64,000 nt of DNA from Motilimonas sp. E26 (GCF_021278025.1 NZ_JAIBHJ010000020.1:1-64000), one strand, 5' to 3'; positions 30,017 through 39,765 are shown, counted from the first letter of the stretch. Made by a program: numbers and translations. The notes: generated from the sequence alone by a model not told the origin.

Positions 30017-30817
30017 ATGCTAGGCAGTATGCGCCTTTCTCGACTGCACCAAACTCACTATCGCAACGGGCCTGATTATCGCAATCAGGCCGATGTTAGT
30101 TTTCAAGACATTCAGCATGCCTTTGCTTTTTCTACCATTAAAATCGGTCGCTGGGTCAGCAAAGAAGAGCAGCAAATTGCTGCCAACTTAATTTTTGATG
30201 CCCTATTCGATTTAGCCACTATTTTAAACCTACCCAGCCAAGCCCTAGGCCTTAAGGGTCAACTAAACTTGGCTTTTGGTACCGGCGGCCAAGCAGGCGT
30301 GCAAGCCCACTACGCCCCTTATAGTCGCACCTTAGCCTTAGCTAAAAATGCTGGCGCGGGCGCCCTTGCCCATGAGTTTTGGCATGCCTTTGACCACTAC
30401 ATCACAGACAAAGTCTTTACCCCTCCCCACTATAAGTTTGCTTCAGATACTTGGTTGAATAAAAATACATTAATTGCACATCCATTAAACCAAGCGCTAG
30501 CACAATGCTTTAAGATTGTGTTGCTGTCTGAATCAGGCCAAGCAGCATCAGCCTACACTCAGGCTGCCATAGCCTTAGACAAGCAACTTAACCAGCTCTA
30601 CTACAGCCGTCCAACAGAGCTAATGGCGCGCGCGTTTGAAGCCTTTGTACAAGATCACAGTTCGATCACCAATCGTTATTTGGTTGCAGGCACACAACAG
30701 ACCGAGCTAGCCAAGGCCGGAATCTATCCCCTTGCTCAACACCGGGAAGCGATTGCTCAGGAGTTTAAACTCTACTTTTATCAACTGGGATTTGCGCTTA
30801 AGAAATCGAGCCAGTAG
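30017..30817 (+). CDS. CLCA_X-like protein with HEFWHAFDH motif
   Basis: A 266-residue cytoplasmic protein, with no signal peptide or membrane helix. The N-terminal half has YRNGPDYRNQADVSFQDI and IGRWVSKEEQQIAANLIFDAL. The centre carries GAGALAHEFWHAFDHYI, which looks like a zinc-metallopeptidase helix (HExxH-related, here HEFWH). The overall pattern resembles the family called CLCA_X or polyvalent-protein domain proteins, often linked to phage or plasmid proteins, from memory only. Activity has not been established to my knowledge. It follows the ABC operon by 27 bp. Confidence 0.6.
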   Translation: MLGSMRLSRLHQTHYRNGPDYRNQADVSFQDIQHAFAFSTIKIGRWVSKEEQQIAANLIFDALFDLATILNLPSQALGLKGQLNLAFGTGGQAGVQAHYAPYSRTLALAKNAGAGALAHEFWHAFDHYITDKVFTPPHYKFASDTWLNKNTLIAHPLNQALAQCFKIVLLSESGQAASAYTQAAIALDKQLNQLYYSRPTELMARAFEAFVQDHSSITNRYLVAGTQQTELAKAGIYPLAQHREAIAQEFKLYFYQLGFALKKSSQ

Positions 30818-30872
30818 GCAATAAGCAAAGAAGATGAAGCTGAACTCAAATAGATAAATCCCCTACCTAAGC

Positions 30873-31229
30873 TCAATAAAGCTCGATCAATTTGTTCTTT
30901 TCCGGAATAGCTGTTTTATAGGGTTGCACACGCCAAATAGCGCCATGAGGTTTATTGCCCTTATAGTCACTGCACTGCAGCGAAGGCTCGTGGTAATTTG
31001 CTTGCGGCAACAGCAACGGCCGCCCCTGCTCCTTCGCAGCTAACACCATCCACACTACGTCTCGACGAAAACGTAGCTGGCAAATTAAAAAGCCCTCAAC
31101 ACGACTTTGCACCGAGACCACTAAGCCTTCTTCCTCCCGTGTTTTTTTCAAATAAACCTGATCTTTCGAGTAAATGGCAGCTGCCACCGAGCAAGAAAAC
31201 ACAATAGGAAAAAGCAATAAATATCGCAT
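30873..31229 (-). CDS. Small secreted protein of unknown function, paralogue A
   Basis: About 118 residues with a signal peptide (MRYLLLFPIVFSCSVAAA). The mature part has two cysteines (in FLICQLRF and LQCSDY), which may form a disulfide, and conserved blocks VVSVQSR, GRPLLLPQA, IWRVQPY and PEKNKLI. It is clearly paralogous to the protein encoded at 31442-31798 on the same strand. The ATG at 31229 was chosen over a preceding TTG. No known family was recognised. Confidence 0.75.
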   Translation of the reverse strand: MRYLLLFPIVFSCSVAAAIYSKDQVYLKKTREEEGLVVSVQSRVEGFLICQLRFRRDVVWMVLAAKEQGRPLLLPQANYHEPSLQCSDYKGNKPHGAIWRVQPYKTAIPEKNKLIELY

Positions 31230-31441
31230 CAAAGTTCACCCAATAATGAAGCAGACCTGAAGTAACCTCTATTAATATAATCAACCTCAGTCCGTTTTAA
31301 GGTAGTCGCAGCCAGATAAAGCATGTTTTACGGCAAAATTTCGTTTTCAGAGATGAAAATGTAAAGCTTATAAGGACATATTCACCGCGTTTTTGCAGGA
31401 AAATATACTATCTTCGCTTATCCAAGATTCGGGTTAGGTAA

Positions 31442-31798
31442 TTAAAGCACAGTAATAAGCTTATTTTTTGCAGGGATGCCGTAACGATAAGGCTGCACTC
31501 GCCACATATTACCCGGCGCTTTTTTCCCTTGGTAAGGCTTACATGCAAAAGAGCCATCATAGTATTGGGCATTTGGCAAAAGCAAAGGCCGGCTTTGGCT
31601 TTGCGCGCCCAGCACCAACCAAACCTTATCCTGTAAGTATCGCACATGGCAAAGTAGTAAATAATCTGAACGACTTTGAATAGAAACAATGACGCCTCGG
31701 GGATCAAAGCTCTTAGTAAAAGATGCTTGATCACTACTGAACGTCATCGCCACACTCGTGTGCGTAAATAAAAACAGAATAAAAATATAACGCCACAT
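31442..31798 (-). CDS. Small secreted protein of unknown function, paralogue B
   Basis: A 118-residue protein with an N-terminal signal peptide (MWRYIFILFLFTHTSVAM). It shares VVSIQSR-like, SRPLLLPNA, MWRVQPY and PAKNKLI blocks and the two cysteine positions with paralogue A, 210 bp downstream, so the pair arose by tandem duplication. Roughly half of the aligned mature residues look identical or similar by eye. Both probably act in the periplasm or outside the cell. Overlapping frames on both strands of this region are shadows. Confidence 0.75.
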   Translation of the reverse strand: MWRYIFILFLFTHTSVAMTFSSDQASFTKSFDPRGVIVSIQSRSDYLLLCHVRYLQDKVWLVLGAQSQSRPLLLPNAQYYDGSFACKPYQGKKAPGNMWRVQPYRYGIPAKNKLITVL

Positions 31799-31824
31799 TA
31801 ACTAACCGCGCTCTGAGCAAAAAT

Positions 31825-31850
31825 AAAAGGGCCTATTAATAGGCCCTTTT
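31825..31850 (-). terminator. Hairpin terminator of the DUF4397 lipoprotein gene
   Basis: AAAAGGGCCTA and TAGGCCCTTTT arms around a short loop, flanked by A and T tracts on both sides, just beyond the stop at 31880. Confidence 0.85.
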
Positions 31851-31879
31851 AAGTTTAGCTATCTGACTAGAAAAGTCGA

Positions 31880-33271
31880 TTAATCATCAAGACTCATAAC
31901 AGAAACGCCAGTCGCGGCTGCAGGATCATCAATCGCCACCAACGTCGTTAACGTACCTGCCGCTAATGGCAGCTCAGCGGGACCAATTGCAATGGTAGAT
32001 GCATCACCCGCTGGCGTAATCATCACATAAGCAGTGCCTGGCATAACCGATAACACAGTGCTATCACCCTTGTAAGGGATGTTTTTCAAAATAACATCGT
32101 CATCACTTGGGCTAGCATCGGCACTAAGGTAAATATCAACATTGCCCGCCATCGTTGACGCATGAATGGCACGTAGCTGTGCTTCGGTAGCAACACGACG
32201 AGTTTTATCTGTCACCACAAACAACTCATCGTTGTCTGCATTGTCACCGAGATTACCAATTGCCATGGCGGTATAAGTCATGCCCGCGGCCAACGTTGCT
32301 CCCTTCAAGCCTAGCGCATCTACAACAGTAACGGGATCGCTACCATTTACGCTCACCGCAAAATCATAATCGCCAGCTGCAACAGGCATGTAATCAGTCT
32401 TGGCTTTGTAAGCCAAATTATAAAGCGGGCTACCCATTGCAGGAGCTGTGCCATTGACCCAAACATCCACCGCAGGCGCATCGGAGATGGTATGGACTAC
32501 GCGAATGTCGGCGCCAGTGTTCACATCTTTAACCACCACAGGGCCAGTACCTGAATCGATTAATAGGTTGACAGGTGATTCACCCGCATCTGTATTTTTT
32601 ACCGCTGCAACCACCCAGTCAGAGCCTGCAGCTAGGTTTACCGCACCCGAGTCAAAATAAACGACGTTTGGGTCGTCAAATTTAGCTAAGCGAACTTGGT
32701 AAGTGCCCGCCGGCACTTCAACAGCCTCAGTATTGGCTTTATAAGAAACATCATCGGCAAATGGAGTGGCCGCTGATAAGTCCGCATTTGGTGCAGTAAT
32801 AAAAATATCAACTATTGGCGCATCGGGTGCAGCATGAATCGCCTGAACACGTGCGCCTTCAGGCGTCAAAGCAGCACGAGAAATAATGGCAGGCCCAAAT
32901 TCTGCAGCATCCCCACTACCAATTAACGCGGCCTTACCTAATGCAACCACGTTATATTCCATGTCCTTGGCAAGATCGAGTGTTGTCTCAGGGATCACCG
33001 TCAAGGTTTTCCCATCAGGTAAAATAGCATCCACTCGTACGGTATGAGAGCCTGCGGCTACCTTTATTGCGCCTGATGTTTGTTGATAATCAACCCCTTC
33101 TAATGCTGGCTTACCATCTAACCAAACATTAACTTTTGGAGCATCCGCAGCTGCATGTAAAACGCGCAGATATGAGTTCTCAGCCATTACCACAGGATCA
33201 TCATCGTCAATACAAGCGCTTAAACTAGCCGCAATCACTGATGTTAAAAGAATTTTGCTAAATTTTTTCAT
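31880..33271 (-). CDS. Lipoprotein with four DUF4397 repeats
   Basis: A 463-residue lipoprotein: signal peptide with lipobox SLSAC (Cys20) followed by an acidic IDDDDP, then four DUF4397 units each opening with a motif like RVLHAAADAPKVNVWLDG (about residues 35, 138, 258 and 364). The spaced Gly/Val/Asp-rich beta strands suggest tandem beta-sandwich domains on the outer membrane or cell surface. The Asp after the lipidated Cys may favour inner-membrane retention by the E. coli +2 rule, which need not hold here. Its function is unknown; such proteins are often taken to bind extracellular polymers. Confidence 0.88.
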   Translation of the reverse strand: MKKFSKILLTSVIAASLSACIDDDDPVVMAENSYLRVLHAAADAPKVNVWLDGKPALEGVDYQQTSGAIKVAAGSHTVRVDAILPDGKTLTVIPETTLDLAKDMEYNVVALGKAALIGSGDAAEFGPAIISRAALTPEGARVQAIHAAPDAPIVDIFITAPNADLSAATPFADDVSYKANTEAVEVPAGTYQVRLAKFDDPNVVYFDSGAVNLAAGSDWVVAAVKNTDAGESPVNLLIDSGTGPVVVKDVNTGADIRVVHTISDAPAVDVWVNGTAPAMGSPLYNLAYKAKTDYMPVAAGDYDFAVSVNGSDPVTVVDALGLKGATLAAGMTYTAMAIGNLGDNADNDELFVVTDKTRRVATEAQLRAIHASTMAGNVDIYLSADASPSDDDVILKNIPYKGDSTVLSVMPGTAYVMITPAGDASTIAIGPAELPLAAGTLTTLVAIDDPAAATGVSVMSLDD

Positions 33272-33524
33272 GCCACATTTCCTTAGCGTTTGTTTGTATT
33301 AATTTATTTAGCTGTGTTAACACATGGAAGTACCATTCATCCGTGAATGTTTCTGTTCTTCCTAAGCCTCTACGCCATCAATTCACAAACTGATCACAAA
33401 TAAATACAAACACACAACAATTGCGGTTGAGCTCACGTGTAAAACTCAAGTAACAGCAATCCACCTTGTCAACATTGGAAAAAATGAGCCATGCTTAATA
33501 CAAGCAAGGCCACGAGCATTGAGA

Positions 33525-34250
33525 ATGAAGTATCTATTATGTGGGCTATGGCTGCTAAGCCAGACGCTTTGGGCTGTTACGATTGAAGTGGTGACAGAAG
33601 AATACCCGCCCTATAATTATTTAGAGCAGGGGCAAGTCAAAGGAATTAGCACCGCCATTGTAGCAGCCACCTTAGAGCGAGCCGAATATGACTATAAAAT
33701 CACCATTTTACCTTGGTCTCGCGCCTATCACCAAACTCAAAAAAATCCAAACACCCTAATTTACAGTATCAGCAGGTCACAACAAAGAGAGCCTTACTTT
33801 CATTGGATCGGCGTGATTGCCGATATCCAGTATCACTTTTTTACCCTTTCTTCCCGCCAAGATATCCAACCCTTTAACCAGTTGAAAGAGGCTAAAAAAT
33901 TTAATATTGGCAGTACCAGAGACGATCACGTCGAGCAGTTTTTGGTATTACAAGGCTTTAAAAAACTACAACGCAATAACAGCCATGAAGCAAACTTAGA
34001 GAAATTATTGATGGATCGTATCGACCTTTGGCCAGTAGCGAAAGAAACAGCTTCTTATTACTTACACAAAAGAGCCTTAGACTTAAGCAACGAACTTAAA
34101 ATCGTATATACAATCAAAGATTTTAGTGATAACAAACTCTATATTGCGATGGGTTTGCAAACCGATATTGAAATTGTAAAAAAAATTCGTAAAGCGCTCA
34201 ACGAGATCAAGCAAGATGGCACTTACGACAAGTTAATCAAAGAATATTAA
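33525..34250 (+). CDS. Periplasmic solute-binding (SBP_bac_3-like) protein, stand-alone
   Basis: About 241 residues with a signal peptide ending near LSQTLWA. It has the family-3 opening IEVVTEEYPPYNYLEQGQVKG followed by TAIVAATLERA, and ends in the usual IRKALNEIKQDGTYDKLI helix. It lacks a transporter partner nearby. In Alteromonadales many such stand-alone proteins exist and may act as sensors or scavengers. ATG 33525 follows a TTG six bases upstream; neither has a strong ribosome site. Confidence 0.82.
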   Translation: MKYLLCGLWLLSQTLWAVTIEVVTEEYPPYNYLEQGQVKGISTAIVAATLERAEYDYKITILPWSRAYHQTQKNPNTLIYSISRSQQREPYFHWIGVIADIQYHFFTLSSRQDIQPFNQLKEAKKFNIGSTRDDHVEQFLVLQGFKKLQRNNSHEANLEKLLMDRIDLWPVAKETASYYLHKRALDLSNELKIVYTIKDFSDNKLYIAMGLQTDIEIVKKIRKALNEIKQDGTYDKLIKEY

Positions 34251-34428
34251 CATCAACATAAAAACCATAAAACACAACTAAAACAAATGCTTATCATAAT
34301 CTTAATGAAGTATGCTAATTCCTTGCCTAGGTGCAAATTTATTCAGTCTGGTATAAATAAATCTACAATAAACCAAATAGAAAATGCTAAGTTAGCGACA
34401 AAATAACAGTGAGCGAAAAGGAGGCTGC

Positions 34429-34833
34429 ATGCCATTATCAATAAAGCGGCTAAATGATGGCGGAGTCATCATCCAAGCCACAGGAGTGATCAATGTGAAT
34501 GATATTAGAGAAATAAAAAGCACTCTTTACACTGATAACCACAGTATAAAAAATATCCACTATCAGATTCTGGATTACAGCCAAGCCCAAGATCTTGATC
34601 TTTCTCATGAAGACATATGGAAAATGGCGTTACGCGACAAAGAAGCATTACAAATTAACCCGCACATGTTGATAGCCGTAATATCAGAAAAAGACGTTAT
34701 TTATGGCTTATCACGTATGTGGAATGCCTATACCGAAACCACCCCGCTCAACACTGGTGTATTTCGCGACTTAGCCAATGCCGAAGAGTGGGTAATGCAA
34801 AGACAAATCTCACAAGCACTTAGTATCCGTTAG
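34429..34833 (+). CDS. Small STAS-like cytoplasmic protein of unknown function
   Basis: A 134-residue protein without signal or membrane segment. It alternates predicted strands and helices: IKRLNDGGVIIQATGVIN, then HYQILDYSQAQDLDLS and HMLIAVISEKDVIYGLSRMW. The layout resembles STAS/SpoIIAA-like domains found in small signalling or lipid-binding proteins. A GGAGG ribosome site precedes the ATG. No partner is obvious; neighbours are a binding protein and metE. The fold assignment is a guess. Confidence 0.6.
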   Translation: MPLSIKRLNDGGVIIQATGVINVNDIREIKSTLYTDNHSIKNIHYQILDYSQAQDLDLSHEDIWKMALRDKEALQINPHMLIAVISEKDVIYGLSRMWNAYTETTPLNTGVFRDLANAEEWVMQRQISQALSIR

Positions 34834-34926
34834 TCAGGCCAGCAGCAAAAATCACACTATGAATTTACCTCATGATTAAAACAAAAATTGTGAGATTGAT
34901 TCAACTTAGCTTATGTAAAATACTAT

Positions 34927-35005
34927 AGCCATCTAGACCAATCGGAATTAAAGCCTCATTAGATAGGCGCAGTAGATTCTGATTGGCATAAACGTCTAAA
35001 CATAC
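34927..35005 (+). promoter_or_regulatory. Possible MetJ boxes upstream of metE
   Basis: Two tandem 8-bp blocks resembling AGACGTCT occur: AGCCATCT-AGACCAAT (34927-34942, 6/8 and 5/8) and AAACGTCT-AAACATAC (34990-35005, 7/8 and weaker). MetJ binds tandem met boxes, and metE is a standard target. The matches are imperfect, and metJ is not in the window. Confidence 0.4.
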
Positions 35006-35016
35006 AGGACTACATT

Positions 35017-37323
35017 ATGGCTTTATTATCTAACCTCGGTTATCCAAGAATTGGCGATCAACGCCAACTAAAACATGCGCTAGAAAGTTACTGGTCAGGA
35101 CAATCAAGCCAAGCTGAATTAACAAAAGTTGGTCAGCAAATCCGCTTGCACAACTGGCAAGAGCAAGCGGCCGCAGGTATCGAGCAAGTCCCTGTTGGTG
35201 ACTTTGCTTGGTACGACCACGTACTTACCCTTTCCGCTACTTTTGGCGTGATCCCAGCACGTCATCGCAACGCCGATAACAGTATAACCCTAGACACCTT
35301 GTTTGCCATGGCACGTGGCACCGATAACAGCGGCCAAGAACATGATCATAGCTGCTGTAACGGTCAGTCCGCGGCATGTGAAATGACAAAATGGTTTGAT
35401 ACCAACTATCACTATCTAGTGCCTGAATTTGAACAAAACCAACAGTTTAATATAAGTTACACACAGATACTTGATGAAACTAAAGAAGCACTTGCGGCAG
35501 GCTTTACGCCCAAACCAGTATTACTGGGTCCAATTTCTTACCTATGGTTAGGCAAAGCCCAAGGTGGCTTCAATAAGCTAGATTTACTCTCTAATTTACT
35601 GCCCGCATATCAAGATTTATTAGCGCAATTTAAGGCCCTTGGCGTTAACTGGGTACAGCTTGACGAGCCCGCACTGGTACTTGATTTACCACAAGACTGG
35701 CAAGCCGCTTATCAAACAGCATACCAAGCGCTTGAGCAAAACCGCCCTAACATTTTACTCGCCAGCTATTTTGATAGTTTGGCCGACAACCAAGCCTTAG
35801 CGCTGTCACTACCAGTTAATGGCTTACATCTAGATTTAGTGCGTGCCCCCGAGCAACTCAAACCCGTTTTACAAAATTGGCCAGCAGATTGGGTACTGTC
35901 GGCCGGCATCATTAATGGCCGTAATATTTGGAAAACCGATCTGCGCAGCGCTTTTAACAAACTTAAACCCGTGGCAGATCTACTCGGCAACAAACTCTGG
36001 CTGGCACCTTCTTGTAGTTTACTGCATAGTCCAGTGGATCTTGATTCAGAGCAGAAGCTCAGCGACGAGATCAAACCTTGGTTAGCCTTTGCGAAACAGA
36101 AGCTCCAAGAGTTACAGCAGCTAAAACAAATCATCGACGATCCGCAAGAGCCTGTCAGCCTTAGCTCATTAAGCCACAGCGATGAGATCGTGCAATTACG
36201 AGCCACATCACCATTAATCCATCGCGAAGAGGTAAAGCAACGCGTTGCCAATCTAACCAGCGCCGCCAGCCAGCGTTACAGCGACTTTGCTACGCGGATC
36301 AAGCAACAACAAGCTCATTTAAACTTGCCAGCTTACCCCACCACTACCATAGGATCATTTCCACAAACGGCAGATATTCGCCAAACCCGCAGCGCGTTTA
36401 AGCAAGGTAAAATCAAACAAGATCAATACATTCAAGCCATGCAAGCCGAAATCCGCCAAGTGGTTGCCGCGCAAGAAGCCTTGGATCTTGATGTCTTAGT
36501 TCACGGCGAGCCAGAGCGTAACGACATGGTGGAATATTTTGGTGAGCTACTCGACGGTTTTGCCTTCACCCAATACGGCTGGGTGCAAAGTTATGGCTCG
36601 CGCTGTGTTAAACCACCGATCATTTACGGTGACGTGAAACGTAGCCGCGACCTATCCGTCAGCTGGAGCGCCTTTGCGCAATCGTTAACTAAAAAACCAA
36701 TGAAAGGCATGCTCACCGGCCCCATCACCATTTTATGTTGGAGTTTTAACCGCGACGACATCAGCCGTGAAGCCTGCGCCAAGCAAATTGCCCTAGCCAT
36801 ACGTGATGAAGTAGTAGCACTTGAAGACGCGGGTATTAAAGTGATTCAAATTGACGAGCCCGCCCTACGTGAAGGGCTGCCATTAAAAGAAGCGGCAAAA
36901 GTGCCTTATCTTGATTGGGCAACCGAGGCCTTTAGAATTAGTGCCAGCGGCGTAAAAGATGAAACACAAATTCATACCCATATGTGTTATTGCGAATTCA
37001 ACGACATATTGCCGTCAATTGCTGCGATGGATGCTGACGTGATCACCATCGAAACCTCGCGCTCTAACATGGAATTACTGGACGCTTTTGAAGCCTTCCA
37101 ATACCCAAATGACATCGGCCCAGGTGTTTACGACATTCATTCACCTAATGTGCCTGAGCAGACTTGGATAATTGATTTATTAAAGTCGGCGGCCGAAAAA
37201 ATCGACCCAGAGCGTCTGTGGGTGAACCCAGACTGTGGCTTAAAAACACGTAATTGGCCTGAAACTAACGCCGCGTTAAAAAACATGGTGGACGCCGCGA
37301 AAACCCTTCGCGCCACATGTTAA
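35017..37323 (+). CDS. metE: Cobalamin-independent methionine synthase
   Basis: A full-length 768-residue enzyme that transfers the methyl group of 5-methyltetrahydropteroyltri-glutamate to homocysteine in the last step of methionine synthesis, in the cytoplasm. The C-terminal catalytic barrel has TTIGSFPQT, LVHGEPERNDMVEYF, QIDEPALREGLP, IHTHMCYCEFN (zinc ligands His and Cys) and WVNPDCGLKTRNW (third zinc Cys). The N-terminal half is the homologous non-catalytic barrel. Possible MetJ sites are upstream and a hairpin follows. No metR lies next to it. Confidence 0.97.
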   Translation: MALLSNLGYPRIGDQRQLKHALESYWSGQSSQAELTKVGQQIRLHNWQEQAAAGIEQVPVGDFAWYDHVLTLSATFGVIPARHRNADNSITLDTLFAMARGTDNSGQEHDHSCCNGQSAACEMTKWFDTNYHYLVPEFEQNQQFNISYTQILDETKEALAAGFTPKPVLLGPISYLWLGKAQGGFNKLDLLSNLLPAYQDLLAQFKALGVNWVQLDEPALVLDLPQDWQAAYQTAYQALEQNRPNILLASYFDSLADNQALALSLPVNGLHLDLVRAPEQLKPVLQNWPADWVLSAGIINGRNIWKTDLRSAFNKLKPVADLLGNKLWLAPSCSLLHSPVDLDSEQKLSDEIKPWLAFAKQKLQELQQLKQIIDDPQEPVSLSSLSHSDEIVQLRATSPLIHREEVKQRVANLTSAASQRYSDFATRIKQQQAHLNLPAYPTTTIGSFPQTADIRQTRSAFKQGKIKQDQYIQAMQAEIRQVVAAQEALDLDVLVHGEPERNDMVEYFGELLDGFAFTQYGWVQSYGSRCVKPPIIYGDVKRSRDLSVSWSAFAQSLTKKPMKGMLTGPITILCWSFNRDDISREACAKQIALAIRDEVVALEDAGIKVIQIDEPALREGLPLKEAAKVPYLDWATEAFRISASGVKDETQIHTHMCYCEFNDILPSIAAMDADVITIETSRSNMELLDAFEAFQYPNDIGPGVYDIHSPNVPEQTWIIDLLKSAAEKIDPERLWVNPDCGLKTRNWPETNAALKNMVDAAKTLRATC

Positions 37324-37351
37324 TTTACTCGCGCATTCGCTGAATAAATTT

Positions 37352-37385
37352 ATCTCCCACTATAACCTCAGTGGGAGATTTATAT
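37352..37385. terminator. Terminator hairpin between metE and yqaB
   Basis: ATCTCCCACT and AGTGGGAGAT arms around an 8-base loop, followed by TTATATT, between convergent genes. Confidence 0.75.
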
Positions 37386-37397
37386 TGCGAATACAAT

Positions 37398-38000
37398 CTA
37401 AGGCTTAGGCACAAACCGCGCTATTTTATTATTGATGACCAAATAACAATCCATGCCTGCTGCCTGTGCCGCGGCCAAACCTGTTTTAGTATCTTCAAAC
37501 ACCACACACTGTTCGGGCTTTAAACCTATTTTCTGCGCGGCTAATAAAAAGGTATCAGGCTCAGGTTTATGTCGCTCAACATCATTAGCATTCACCACCA
37601 CATCCACTAACGGCAATAAATCTAAGGTATTGAGAATAAACTCCGTGGTGCGAGCATCAGCTCCGGTGCCAATGGCTAACTTTTTTTGCCCCTGCAACTG
37701 CTGCAATAAAGCAAATGTTTCAGGAATCAGCTCAACTTGATGACGAATTTGATCAAAAAATTCTCGCTTACTAGCAACTAACGCTGACGGATCAAGGTTA
37801 CGCTGCTGTTTAGCATTAATCAGCTCGGCAATACCATAGGTTGGTGTGCCACCTTGGTTGTACAGCCATTCTTTATCATATTCAAAATCAAACTTCTCCG
37901 CCGTCAATTGCCATGCTTTTAAATGCAATGGCATTGAGTCAACTAAAGTGCCATCCATATCGAAAATAATCCCTTGATAAGCATTTAAATTTACTTGCAT
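37398..38000 (-). CDS. yqaB: HAD-family sugar phosphatase (YqaB-like)
   Basis: A 200-residue HAD hydrolase with motif I FDMDGTLVDSMPLHLKAW, motif II IGTGA, the lysine in HKPEPDTFLLAA, and motif IV VVFEDTKTGLAAAQAAGM. It aligns well over its length with E. coli YqaB, which dephosphorylates fructose-1-phosphate and 6-phosphogluconate; the beta-phosphoglucomutase relatives share the same motifs. It is monocistronic and converges on metE. Confidence 0.85.
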   Translation of the reverse strand: MQVNLNAYQGIIFDMDGTLVDSMPLHLKAWQLTAEKFDFEYDKEWLYNQGGTPTYGIAELINAKQQRNLDPSALVASKREFFDQIRHQVELIPETFALLQQLQGQKKLAIGTGADARTTEFILNTLDLLPLVDVVVNANDVERHKPEPDTFLLAAQKIGLKPEQCVVFEDTKTGLAAAQAAGMDCYLVINNKIARFVPKP

Positions 38001-38124
38001 TACGATACCTCGCTCATGACAAAATCATAAATATACGCGAACCCGATCAAAACTCACCACTTCATTTTTTTCTTTATATTTTAATCCACGCTAAGATGAG
38101 GCTTTTGCCTGGTAACAAACAACA

Positions 38125-39765
38125 ATGCGCGAACAACTCACAAAATACATGAGTGAAAAAGGTAAAAAAACCTTACCCGCTTTCAGCGCCGCTTCAGGCA
38201 CGCTCGGCACTGTTGCCGATGTTATGGAGCCGATTTCACCGTTTGCGCAATATCTGTATTTTATTTCCCTTGGCGCGTTACTCATTCTCTTTACGGGTGC
38301 TCTACTGGTCATAAAATGGCGTGAACTACTGGCTGCGCCTATCTTGTTTTTCATTATCTCAGCTAGCATCAACGGCGGGATCTACTACCTGCAAAGTCCT
38401 GAACAGCCGCAAGGGATATTAGCCACTCACATTGACTTATTTGCCAAGCTACAAGGAAGCCTAGGCATCATGGAAAAATCGTTAGCGCAAATAGATAAAA
38501 ACACTCAAGATATTGCCAGCAGTAGCAAAGACATTGCTAAGCACACCGAAAATACCGCCAAAGCAGTGGAAAAACTTAACGACAACTTAGACAAAATAAT
38601 AAAAGGCCAAAGCAGTGGCGGCATTCTTGCCGAGCCAAAAACAGCACAAGATTATTACCACAACGCGCGTTTATTTGAACTCAGCGGCGACTATCGTGGC
38701 GCACGCCAAGCCTATCTCAATTATTTCCGCTTTCAAGAAGACTATATAGATACCCATTTACGCTACCAATCTTTCCTAAAGATTCAGGAAGGAAGCTCAG
38801 GTGCACGAGAAATTTACGCCGAACAGTTTGCTGGGCAAAATAGCATTAGCGTACAATTTGCCCGATTAATGTTATTACCAATGGCACAGCGTCGCGAACG
38901 TTTAACTTCCTTCGTGGTACAACACTCTGATTATACACCGGCATGGTATGAGCTATCTCGCTTGGCTTCAGAACGACTCTTAGGCCAACAAACCAGCGCA
39001 GACAAGCTAGAAGAAAAACGCGCCTTAGAGCAAGTGATTACCTTGCACCAACAAGGGCAATGGGTTAAACACTATCTCGATCATGAACTGCTTAACAGTC
39101 AACTGGAAGACGTGAATACACGCAGCCAAGCCCTTGCGGTGATTTCAGAGCAAGGCTTAAAACAGTCATTAAGCTTTACCCCTTCGGTTAGCAACTCAGG
39201 GTTGCAAATAAACCTGCAATATACCGACACGCCAAAAGAAATTTTCTACAAGACTGTCGAAATGACTGATTATAAAAGTACCGGACAAAGTAATTGGAAA
39301 GATCCTCAAACCGGCCATACCTTACCGAACACTTTTATTATGCTGCCCACAAATACCTCATCACCACAAATTATCCAAGCCAAATACATCGATCTCAAAG
39401 GCAATGAAGTTGGCCCTTTTAACTACGCATTTAATGCCGAGCAACACGTAGCAATGGCGCAACGAGAAATGCTCAATATGACCAAAAACGCTTGGTTAAT
39501 GCTACGAGACTTCAACGATGAAACCTTAGTCTACTTCTCACAGCTCGCGACCAGCCGTTGCGCTATTCAGCGTGTTCAATACTCGCTCGACAGCGACAAG
39601 CTAGATAAAGAGTTGGTGCTGCCACCTTGTAATACGAAACAGCCATTCAATATACCAGAAAGCTTTGCTGGCTATATTCGCGCCGACAAGGCCATTCAAA
39701 CCGTCACGGTACAAGTCACCTTTTTTGATCAAACCCAATCCAGCATAGAAACCTATAGCAAATAA
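38125..39765 (+). CDS. Membrane protein with coiled coil and helical-repeat region, unknown function
   Basis: A 546-residue protein with no recognised family. An N-terminal cytoplasmic segment is followed by two membrane helices (about 45-65 and 70-90), a heptad-like coiled coil rich in DIASSSKDIAKHT-type repeats (about 105-160), a TPR-like helical region (about 175-330, starting YYHNARLFELSGDYRGARQ), and a C-terminal beta-rich region with two cysteines. It heads a group of four genes all reading rightwards (to 41958), with membrane parts or signal peptides in each. It could be a scaffold for an envelope complex. Confidence 0.7.
   Translation: MREQLTKYMSEKGKKTLPAFSAASGTLGTVADVMEPISPFAQYLYFISLGALLILFTGALLVIKWRELLAAPILFFIISASINGGIYYLQSPEQPQGILATHIDLFAKLQGSLGIMEKSLAQIDKNTQDIASSSKDIAKHTENTAKAVEKLNDNLDKIIKGQSSGGILAEPKTAQDYYHNARLFELSGDYRGARQAYLNYFRFQEDYIDTHLRYQSFLKIQEGSSGAREIYAEQFAGQNSISVQFARLMLLPMAQRRERLTSFVVQHSDYTPAWYELSRLASERLLGQQTSADKLEEKRALEQVITLHQQGQWVKHYLDHELLNSQLEDVNTRSQALAVISEQGLKQSLSFTPSVSNSGLQINLQYTDTPKEIFYKTVEMTDYKSTGQSNWKDPQTGHTLPNTFIMLPTNTSSPQIIQAKYIDLKGNEVGPFNYAFNAEQHVAMAQREMLNMTKNAWLMLRDFNDETLVYFSQLATSRCAIQRVQYSLDSDKLDKELVLPPCNTKQPFNIPESFAGYIRADKAIQTVTVQVTFFDQTQSSIETYSK

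Noticed and set aside
31408-31734. 108-codon minus-strand frame overlapping the secreted paralogue B gene
   Set aside because: Paralogue B (31442-31798) has a signal peptide and aligns with paralogue A; the other frame has neither.
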